A stretch of DNA of 64,000 nt from Salminus brasiliensis. Lineage: Eukaryota > Chordata > Actinopteri > Characiformes > Bryconidae. The stretch covers positions 40,826,597 to 40,890,596 of the forward strand of contig NC_132879.1 in NCBI RefSeq assembly GCF_030463535.1, read 5' to 3'. Shown here piece after piece: positions 1-12,000 of this stretch. Each line of letters starts with the position of its first letter. Within the stretch, counting starts at the first letter, position 1. Both the position numbers and the translations under genes were made by a program. The notes below the pieces were generated by a model. That model searched no databases. It had not been told where the DNA came from and was given only the letters and a program-made list of their open reading frames with translations.

Positions 1-3000
1 ATCTTTTAACCTTATTTGGATGATGTTTTTGCTTTTGTGTAAAGAAATATTTTCAATGGTATTAAATCAAAATGCATGATTTCAACCAAGTCTTACATAC
101 AATTTGAGAAAAACGAATATATTTAGGTCCAAAATGTAGTGTAATTTTTTAAAAAGTTGATCCAGAGTACCTTTTTTTTCAGTGTAGGAATTGGTTCAAC
201 TGAGCTGATTGTCTCCTTTAGAATGTGACATTATGTGAAAATTGAAAGGTTTAACTGAATTTGCGAATACAAAATCCACACTTATCAAACACCCAGACCA
301 CTGGACATGTCCCTTTAAATTGTGTGGTCAGCTTTAATCTTAGTCTGTTGCACATAAAACTGAATATATCTCATGTTACTCTACAATATTGAATTTTGCA
401 AATGTTTCTTTTTGTTTTGCAGGTTAAAAAGGGTTCTTTGATTTGATTCAACTTTTAATAATAGAGTTAACACAGTTTGACATTGTCAGATGGACAGTGA
501 GTAGACCATGCATTATTAAAAATGACAAAAATTCACAAAAATAGAAACTGCATTGCTGTTGGATTTTTCTCATTTCTCTTATGTTGATGTTTCTCAAAAA
601 ATCCAGTAACTAAGTTAGCGGTACTGGTTCAGAAATTTGTTGAGTAAAACTCAAACTTTTCCAATTTGCACGTGGTATCATTAATTTGCCCTTTGGGCGT
701 GTCCTACACCCTCTGTCACCATCAATGTGTAATCATTCCACCTTCATAACTTTCCTCAGATTGTGAAGTTTTGTTTCTTTTGTTTATGTGTTTGGCTGTT
801 TGCCGTGAATGTTAATGACTGGTAAAACCAGTTTCAATTCTCTGGTTTGCCTAGTGTGGTCATAAGTTTATTTACAAATAATGTGTATGTGTAAATAAAG
901 ATTTTATGTAGTGCTGGGTTGAAGGTAGACAAGAAATTCTCCCTGGTATGTCACACAGTTTGTGTTTTAGTCTTTCTGGAAAATTTAATAATATTTTCTC
1001 TGGGGCAATATAGATAGACACGTCTTGTATCTACATAGAAAAGCTAGAGAGCTCAGGTGATTTCCATCTAACAGTATTTGTTGTTTTAGCAGCAAAAAGT
1101 GCTATTGTAATAAGTTTACCCCTATTTGTTGTGGTTAAACAGACTCATCTAGTAAGGTAAGTCTTGGTAATTGAGCTATATCAACTTTGGTGACACCAGC
1201 AAAAGTGTCAAAAACTGACTTCCAATATCCCTACAGACCAGGGCCAGACCACAGCATTTGCAAGAGATCCAACCACAATGTTACATCTGGCAAAAATATC
1301 ATAATAAGTTTCAAGGAATAATTAGAAATGTTAGATTTGTACTGAATCATAACATTAACTTGAGAAAAGTTAGTTAATTTAACTAACAAAATTGAAGTTT
1401 GTAAATCTTTTCATTCAAAAGAAACAAATACTTGGTTGTAGTACTAAGAACGAAAAGAAATCTCTAAGAAAGTAAAAAAACAGTTATTTTCTTAATAATA
1501 AATGATCTTTTAACCTTATTTGCATGATGTTTTTGCTTTTGTGTAAAGAAATATTTTCAATGGTATTAAATCAAAATGCATGATTTCAACCAAGTCTTAC
1601 ATACAATTTGAGAAAAACGAATATATTTAGGTCCAAAATGTAGTGTAATTTTTTAAAAAGTTGATCCAGAGTACCTTTTTTTTCAGTGTAGGAATTGGTT
1701 CAACTGTGCTGATTGTCTCCTTTAGAATGTGACATTATGTGAAAATTGAAAGGTTTAACTGAATTTGCGAATACAAAATCCACACTTATCAAACACCCAG
1801 ACCACTGGACATGTCCCTTTAAATTGTGTGGTCAGCTTTAATCTTAGTCTGTTGCACATAAAACTGAATATATCTCATGTTACTCTACAATATTGAATTT
1901 TGCAAATGTTTCTTTTTGTTTTGCAGGTTAAAAAGGGTTCTTTGATTTGATTCAACTTTTAATAATAGAGTTAACACAGTTTGACATTGTCAGATGGACA
2001 GTGAGTAGACCATGCATTATTAAAAATGACAAAAATTCACAAAAATAGAAACTGCATTGCTGTTGGATTTTTCTCATTTCTCTTATGTTGATGTTTCTCA
2101 AAAAATCCAGTAACTAAGTTAGCGGTACTGGTTCAGAAATTTGTTGAGTAAAACTCAAACTTTTCCAATTTGCACGTGGTATCATTAATTTGCCCTTTGG
2201 GCGTGTCCTACACCCTCTGTCACCATCAATGTGTAATCATTCCACCTTCATAACTTTCCTCAGATTGTGAAGTTTTGTTTCTTTTGTTTATGTGTTTGGC
2301 TGTTTGCCGTGAATGTTAATGACTGGTAAAACCAGTTTCAATTCTCTGGTTTGCCTAGTGTGGTCATAAGTTTATTTACAAATAATGTGTATGTGTAAAT
2401 AAAGATTTTATGTAGTGCTGGGTTGAAGGTAGACAAGAAATTCTCCCTGGTATGTCACACAGTTTGTGTTTTAGTCTTTCTGGAAAATTTAATAATATTT
2501 TCTCTGGGGCAATATAGATAGACACGTCTTGTATCTACATAGAAAAGCTAGAGAGCTCAGGTGATTTCCATCTAACAGTATTTGTTGTTTTAGCAGCAAA
2601 AAGTGCTATTGTAATAAGTTTACCCCTATTTGTTGTGGTTAAACAGACTCATCTAGTAAGGTAAGTCTTGGTAATTGAGCTATATCAACTTTGGTGACAC
2701 CAGCAAAAGTGTCAAAAACTGACTTCCAATATCCCTACAGACCAGGGCCAGACCACAGCATTTGCAAGAGATCCAACCACAATGTTACATCTGGCAAAAA
2801 TATCATAATAAGTTTCAAGGAATAATTAGAAATGTTAGATTTGTACTGAATCATAACATTAACTTGAGAAAAGTTAGTTAATTTAACTAACAAAATTGAA
2901 GTTTGTAAATCTTTTCATTCAAAAGAAACAAATACTTGGTTGTAGTACTAAGAACGAAAAGAAATCTCTAAGAAAGTAAAAAAACAGTTATTTTCTTAAT

Positions 3001-6000
3001 AATAAATGATCTTTTAACCTTATTTGCATGATGTTTTTGCTTTTGTGTAAAAAAATATTTTCAATGGTATTAAATCAAAATGCATGATTTCAACCAAGTC
3101 TTACATACAATTTGAGAAAAACGAATATATTTAGGTCCAAAATGTAGTGTAATTTTTTAAAAAGTTGATCCAGAGTACCTTTTTTTTCAGTGTAGGAATT
3201 GGTTCAACTGTGCTGATTGTCTCCTTTAGAATGTGACATTATGTGAAAATTGAAAGGTTTAACTGAATTTGCGAATACAAAATCCACACTTATCAAACAC
3301 CCAGACCACTGGACATGTCCCTTTAAATTGTGTGGTCAGCTTTAATCTTAGTCTGTTGCACATAAAACTGAATATATCTCATGTTACTCTACAATATTGA
3401 ATTTTGCAAATGTTTCTTTTTGTTTTGCAGGTTAAAAAGGGTTCTTTGATTTGATTCAACTTTTAATAATAGAGTTAACACAGTTTGACATTGTCAGATG
3501 GACAGTGAGTAGACCATGCATTATTAAAAATGACAAAAATTCACAAAAATAGAAACTGCATTGCTGTTGGATTTTTCTCATTTCTCTTATGTTGATGTTT
3601 CTCAACAAATCCAGTAACTAAGTTAGCGGTACTGGTTCAGAAATTTGTTGAGTAAAACTCAAACTTTTCCAATTTGCACGTGGTAATATTTATTTGCCCT
3701 TTGGGCGTGTCCTGCACCCTCAGTCACCATCAATGTGTAATCATTCCACCTTCATATCTTTCCTCAGATTGTGCAGTTTTGTTTCTTTTGTTTATATGTT
3801 TGGCTGTTTGCCGTGAATGTTAATGACTGGTAAAACCAGTTTCAATTCTCTGGTTTGCCTAGTGTGGTCATAAGTTTACTTGCAAATAATGTGTATATAT
3901 AAATAAAGATTTTACGTAGTGCTGGGTTGAAGGTAGACAAGAAATTCTCCCTGGTATGTCACACAGTTTGTGTTTTAGTCTTTCTGGAAAATTTAATAAT
4001 ATTTTCTCTGGGGCAATATAGATAGACACGTCTTGTATCTACATAGAAAAGCTAGAGAGCTCAGGTGATTTCCATCTAACAGTATTTGTTGTTTTAGCAG
4101 CAAAAAGTGCTATTGTAATAAGTTTACCCCTATTTGTTGTGGTTAAACAGACTCATCTAGTAAGGTAAGTCTTGGTAATTGAGCTATATCAACTTTGGTG
4201 ACACCAGCAAAAGTGTCAAAAACTGACTTCCAATATCCCTACAGACCAGGGCCAGACCACAGCATTTGCAAGAGATCCAACCACAATGTTACATCTGGCA
4301 AAAATATCATAATAAGTTTCAAGGAATAATTAGAAATGTTAGATTTGTACTGAATCATAACATTAACTTGAGAAAAGTTAGTTAATTTAACTAACAAAAT
4401 TGAAGTTTGTAAATCTTTTCATTCAAAAGAAACAAATACTTGGTTGTAGTACTAAGAACGAAAAGAAATCTCTAAGAAAGTAAAAAAACAGTTATTTTCT
4501 TAATAATAAATGATCTTTTAACCTTATTTGGATGATGTTTTTGCTTTTGTGTAAAGAAATATTTTCATTGGTATTAAATCAAAATGCATGATTTCAACCA
4601 AGTCTTACATACAATTTGAGAAAAACGAATATATTTAGGTCCAAAATGTAGTGTAATTTTTTAAAAAGTTGATCCAGAGTACCTTTTTTTTCAGTGTAGG
4701 AATTGGTTCAACTGTGCTGATTGTCTCCTTTAGAATGTGACATTATGTGAAAATTGAAAGGTTTAACTGAATTTGCGAATACAAAATCCACACTTATCAA
4801 ACACCCAGACCACAGGACATGTCCCTTTAAATTGTGTGGTCAGCTTTAATCTTAGTCTGTTGCACATAAAACTGAATATATCTCATGTTACTCTACAATA
4901 TTGAATTTTGCAAATGTTTCTTTTTGTTTTGCAGGTTGAAAAGGGTTCTTTGATTTGATTCAACTTTTAATAATAGAGTTAACACAGTTTGACATTGTCA
5001 GATGGACAGTGAGTAGACCATGCATTATTAAAAATGACAAAAATTCACAAAAATAGAAACTGCATTGCTATTGGATTTTTCTCATTTCTCTTATGTTGAT
5101 GTTTCTCAACAAATCCTGTAACTAAGTTAGCGGTACTGGTTCAGAAATTTGTTGAGTAAAACTCAAACTTTTCCAATTTGCACGTGGTATCATTAATTTG
5201 CCCTTTGGGCGTGTCCTGCACCCTCAGTCACCATCAATGTGTAATCATTCCACCTTCATACCTTTCCTCAGATTGTGCAGTTTTGTTTCTTTTGTTTATG
5301 TGTTTGGCTGTTTGTTGTGAATGTTAATGATTGGTAAAGCCAGTTTCAATTCTCTGGTTTGCCTAGTGTGGTCATAAGTTTACTTGCAAATAATGTGTAT
5401 ATATAAATAAAGATTTTACATAGTGCTGGGTTGAAGGTAGACAAGAAATTCTCAGTAGTATGTTACACAGTTTGTGTTTTAGTCTTTCTGGAAAATGTAA
5501 TAATATTTTCTCTGGGGCAATATAGATAGACACGTCTTGTATCTACATAGAAAAGCTAGAGAGCTCAGGTGATTTCCATCTAACAGTATTTGTTGTTTTA
5601 GCAGCAAAAAGTGCTATTGTAATAAGTTTACCCCTATTTGTTGTGGTTAAACAGACTCATCTAGTAAGGTAAGTCTTGGTAATTGAGCTATATCAACTTT
5701 GGTGACACCAGCAAAAGTGTCAAAAACTGACTTCCAATATCCCTACAGACCAGGGCCAGACCACAGCATTTGCAAGAGATCCAACCACAATGTTACATCT
5801 GGCAAAAATATCATAATAAGTTTCAAGGAATAATTAGAAATGTTAGATTTATACTGAATCATAACATTAACTTGAGAAAAGTTAGTTAATTTAACTAACA
5901 AAATTGAAGTTTGTAAATCTTTTCATTCAAAAGAAACAAATACTTGGTTGTAGTACTAAGAACAAAAAGAAATCTCTAAGAAAGTAAAAAAACAGTTATT

Positions 6001-9000
6001 TTCTTAATAATAAATGATCTTTTAACCTTATTTGGATGATGTTTTTGCTTTTGTGTAAAGAAATATTTTCATTGGTATTAAATCAAAATGCATGATTTCA
6101 ACCAAGTCTTACATACAATTTGAGAAAAACGAATATATTTAGGTCCAAAATGTAGTGTAATTTTTTAAAAAGTTAATCCAGAGTACCTTTTTCTCAGTGT
6201 AGGAATTGGTTCAACTGTGCTGATTGTCTCCTTTAGAATGTGACATTATGTGAAAATTGAAAGGTTTAACTGAATTTGCGAATACAAAATCCACACTTAT
6301 CAAACACCCAGACCACAGGACATGTCCCTTTAAATTGTGTGGTCAGCTTTAATCTTAGTCTGTTGCACATAAAACTGAATATATCTCATGTTACTCTACA
6401 ATATTGAATTTTGCAAATGTTTCTTTTTGTTTTGCAGGTTGAAAAGGGTTCTTTGATTTGATTCAACTTTTAATAATAGAGTTAACACAGTTTGACATTG
6501 TCAGATGGACAGTGAGTAGACCATGCATTATTAAAAATGACAAAAATTCACAAAAATAGAAACTGCATTGCTATTGGATTTTTCTCATTTCTCTTATGTT
6601 GATGTTTCTCAACAAATCCTGTAACTAAGTTAGCGGTACTGGTTCAGAAATTTGTTGAGTAAAACTCAAACTTTTCCAATTTGCACGTGGTATCATTAAT
6701 TTGCCCTTTGGGCGTGTCCTGCACCCTCAGTCACCATCAATGTGTAATCATTCCACCTTCATACCTTTCCTCAGATTGTGCAGTTTTGTTTCTTTTGTTT
6801 ATGTGTTTGGCTGTTTGTTGTGAATGTTAATGATTGGTAAAGCCAGTTTCAATTCTCTGGTTTGCCTAGTGTGGTCATAAGTTTACTTGCAAATAATGTG
6901 TATATATAAATAAAGATTTTACATAGTGCTGGGTTGAAGGTAGACAAGAAATTCTCAGTAGTATGTTACACAGTTTGTGTTTTAGTCTTTCTGGAAAATG
7001 TAATAATATTTTCTCTGGGGCAATATAGATAGACACGTCTTGTATCTACATAGAAAAGCTAGAGAGCTCAGGTGATTTCCATCTAACAGTATTTGTTGTT
7101 TTAGCAGCAAAAAGTGCTATTGTAATAAGTTTACCCCTATTTGTTGTGGTTAAACAGACTCATCTAGTAAGGTAAGTCTTGGTAATTGAGCTATATCAAC
7201 TTTGGTGACACCAGCAAAAGTGTCAAAAACTGACTTCCAATATCCCTACAGACCAGGGCCAGACCACAGCATTTGCAAGAGATCCAACCACAATGTTACA
7301 TCTGGCAAAAATATCATAATAAGTTTCAAGGAATAATTAGAAATGTTAGATTTGTACTGAATCATAACATTAACTTGAGAAAAGTTAGTTAATTTAATTA
7401 ACAAAATTGAAGTTTGTAAATCTTTTCATTCAAAAGAAACAAATACTTGGTTGTAGTACTAAGAACGAAAAGAAATCTCTAAGAAAGTAAAAAAACAGTT
7501 ATTTTCTTAATAATAAATGATCTTTTAACCTTATTTGGATGATGTTTTTGCTTTTGTGTAAAGAAATATTTTCATTGGTATTAAATCAAAATGCATGATT
7601 TCAACCAAGTCTTACATACAATTTGAGAAAAACGAATATATTTAGGTCCAAAATGTAGTGTAATTTTTTAAAAAGTTAATCCAGAGTACCTTTTTCTCAG
7701 TGTAGGAATTGGTTCAACTGTGCTGATTGTCTCCTTTAGAATGTGACATTATGTGAAAATTGAAAGGTTTAACTGAATTTGCGAATACAAAATCCACACT
7801 TATCAAACACCCAGACCACAGGACATGTCCCTTTAAATTGTGTGGTCAGCTTTAATCTTAGTCTGTTGCACATAAAACTGAATATATCTCATGTTACTCT
7901 ACAATATTGAATTTTGCAAATGTTTCTTTTTGTTTTGCAGGTTGAAAAGGGTTCTTTGATTTGATTCAACTTTTAATAATAGAGTTAACACAGTTTGACA
8001 TTGTCAGATGGACAGTGAGTAGACCATGCATTATTAAAAATGACAAAAATTCACAAAAATAGAAACTGCATTGCTATTGGATTTTTCTCATTTCTCTTAT
8101 GTTGATGTTTCTCAACAAATCCTGTAACTAAGTTAGCGGTACTGGTTCAGAAATTTGTTGAGTAAAACTCAAACTTTTCCAATTTGCACGTGGTATCATT
8201 AATTTGCCCTTTGGGCGTGTCCTGCACCCTCAGTCACCATCAATGTGTAATCATTCCACCTTCATACCTTTCCTCAGATTGTGCAGTTTTGTTTCTTTTG
8301 TTTATGTGTTTGGCTGTTTGTTGTGAATGTTAATGATTGGTAAAGCCAGTTTCAATTCTCTGGTTTGCCTAGTGTGGTCATAAGTTTACTTGCAAATAAT
8401 GTGTATATATAAATAAAGATTTTACATAGTGCTGGGTTGAAGGTAGACAAGAAATTCTCAGTAGTATGTTACACAGTTTGTGTTTTAGTCTTTCTGGAAA
8501 ATGTAATAATATTTTCTCTGGGGCAATATAGATAGACACGTCTTGTATCTACATAGAAAAGCTAGAGAGCTCAGGTGATTTCCATCTAACAGTATTTGTT
8601 GTTTTAGCAGCAAAAAGTGCTATTGTAATAAGTTTACCCCTATTTGTTGTGGTTAAACAGACTCATCTAGTAAGGTAAGTCTTGGTAATTGAGCTATATC
8701 AACTTTGGTGACACCAGCAAAAGTGTCAAAAACTGACTTCCAATATCCCTACAGACCAGGGCCAGACCACAGCATTTGCAAGAGATCCAACCACAATGTT
8801 ACATCTGGCAAAAATATCATAATAAGTTTCAAGGAATAATTAGAAATGTTAGATTTGTACTGAATCATAACATTAACTTGAGAAAAGTTAGTTAATTTAA
8901 TTAACAAAATTGAAGTTTGTAAATCTTTTCATTCAAAAGAAACAAATACTTGGTTGTAGTACTAAGAACGAAAAGAAATCTCTAAGAAAGTAAAAAAACA

Positions 9001-12000
9001 GTTATTTTCTTAATAATAAATGATCTTTTAACCTTATTTGGATGATGTTTTTGCTTTTGTGTAAAGAAATATTTTCATTGGTATTAAATCAAAATGCATG
9101 ATTTCAACCAAGTCTTACATACAATTTGAGAAAAACGAATATATTTAGGTCCAAAATGTAGTGTAATTTTTTAAAAAGTTAATCCAGAGTACCTTTTTCT
9201 CAGTGTAGGAATTGGTTCAACTGTGCTGATTGTCTCCTTTAGAATGTGACATTATGTGAAAATTGAAAGGTTTAACTGAATTTGCGAATACAAAATCCAC
9301 ACTTATCAAACACCCAGACCACAGGACATGTCCCTTTAAATTGTGTGGTCAGCTTTAATCTTAGTCTGTTGCACATAAAACTGAATATATCTCATGTTAC
9401 TCTACAATATTGAATTTTGCAAATGTTTCTTTTTGTTTTGCAGGTTGAAAAGGGTTCTTTGATTTGATTCAACTTTTAATAATAGAGTTAACACAGTTTG
9501 ACATTGTCAGATGGACAGTGAGTAGACCATGCATTATTAAAAATGACAAAAATTCACAAAAATAGAAACTGCATTGCTATTGGATTTTTCTCATTTCTCT
9601 TATGTTGATGTTTCTCAACAAATCCTGTAACTAAGTTAGCGGTACTGGTTCAGAAATTTGTTGAGTAAAACTCAAACTTTTCCAATTTGCACGTGGTATC
9701 ATTAATTTGCCCTTTGGGCGTGTCCTGCACCCTCAGTCACCATCAATGTGTAATCATTCCACCTTCATACCTTTCCTCAGATTGTGCAGTTTTGTTTCTT
9801 TTGTTTATGTGTTTGGCTGTTTGTTGTGAATGTTAATGATTGGTAAAGCCAGTTTCAATTCTCTGGTTTGCCTAGTGTGGTCATAAGTTTACTTGCAAAT
9901 AATGTGTATATATAAATAAAGATTTTACATAGTGCTGGGTTGAAGGTAGACAAGAAATTCTCAGTAGTATGTTACACAGTTTGTGTTTTAGTCTTTCTGG
10001 AAAATGTAATAATATTTTCTCTGGGGCAATATAGATAGACACGTCTTGTATCTACATAGAAAAGCTAGAGAGCTCAGGTGATTTCCATCTAACAGTATTT
10101 GTTGTTTTAGCAGCAAAAAGTGCTATTGTAATAAGTTTACCCCTATTTGTTGTGGTTAAACAGACTCATCTAGTAAGGTAAGTCTTGGTAATTGAGCTAT
10201 ATCAACTTTGGTGACACCAGCAAAAGTGTCAAAAACTGACTTCCAATATCCCTACAGACCAGGGCCAGACCACAGCATTTGCAAGAGATCCAACCACAAT
10301 GTTACATCTGGCAAAAATATCATAATAAGTTTCAAGGAATAATTAGAAATGTTAGATTTGTACTGAATCATAACATTAACTTGAGAAAAGTTAGTTAATT
10401 TAATTAACAAAATTGAAGTTTGTAAATCTTTTCATTCAAAAGAAACAAATACTTGGTTGTAGTACTAAGAACGAAAAGAAATCTCTAAGAAAGTAAAAAA
10501 ACAGTTATTTTCTTAATAATAAATGATCTTTTAACCTTATTTGGATGATGTTTTTGCTTTTGTGTAAAGAAATATTTTCATTGGTATTAAATCAAAATGC
10601 ATGATTTCAACCAAGTCTTACATACAATTTGAGAAAAACGAATATATTTAGGTCCAAAATGTAGTGTAATTTTTTAAAAAGTTAATCCAGAGTACCTTTT
10701 TCTCAGTGTAGGAATTGGTTCAACTGTGCTGATTGTCTCCTTTAGAATGTGACATTATGTGAAAATTGAAAGGTTTAACTGAATTTGCGAATACAAAATC
10801 CACACTTATCAAACACCCAGACCACAGGACATGTCCCTTTAAATTGTGTGGTCAGCTTTAATCTTAGTCTGTTGCACATAAAACTGAATATATCTCATGT
10901 TACTCTACAATATTGAATTTTGCAAATGTTTCTTTTTGTTTTGCAGGTTGAAAAGGGTTCTTTGATTTGATTCAACTTTTAATAATAGAGTTAACACAGT
11001 TTGACATTGTGAGATGGACAGTGAGTAGACCATGCATTATTAAAAATGACAAAAATTCACAAAAATAGAAACTGCATTGCTGTTGGATTTTTCTCATTTC
11101 TCTTATGTTGATGTTTCTCAACAAATCCAGTAACTAAGTTAGCGGTACTGGTTCAGAAATTTGTTGAGTAAAACTCAAACTTTTCCAATTTGCACGTGGT
11201 ATCATTAATTTACCCTTTGGGCGTGTCCTGCACCCTCAGTCACCATCAATGTGTAATCATTCCACCTTCATACCTTTCCTCAGATTGTGCAGTTTTGTTT
11301 CTTTTGTTTATGTGTTTGGCTGTTTGCCGTGAATGTTAATGACTGGTAAAACCAGTTTCAATTCTCTGGTTTGCCTAGTGTGGTCATAAGTTTACTTGCA
11401 AATAATGTGTATATATAAATAAAGGTTTTACGTAGTGCTGGGTTGAAGGTAGACAAGAAATTCTCCCTGGTATGTCACACAGTTTGTGTTTTAGTCTTTC
11501 TGGAAAATTTAATAAGATTTTCTCTGGGGCAATATAGATAGACACGTCTTGTATCTACATAGAAAAGCTAGAGAGCTCAGGTGATTTCCATCTAACAGTA
11601 TTTGTTGTTTTAGCAGCAAAAAGTGCTATTGTAATAAGTTTACCCCTATTTGTTGTGGTTAAACAGACTCATCTAGTAAGGTAAGTCTTGGTAATTGAGC
11701 TATATCAACTTTGGTGACACCAGCAAAAGTGTCAAAAACTGACTTCCAATATCCCTACAGACCAGGGCCAGACCACAGCATTTGCAAGAGATCCAACCAC
11801 AATGTTACATCTGGCAAAAATATCATAATAAGTTTCAAGGAATAATTAGAAATGTTAGATTTGTACTGAATCATAACATTAACTTGAGAAAAGTTAGTTA
11901 ATTTAACTAACAAAATTGAAGTTTGTAAATCTTTTCATTCAAAAGAAACAAATACTTGGTTGTAGTACTAAGAACGAAAAGAAATCTCTAAGAAAGTAAA

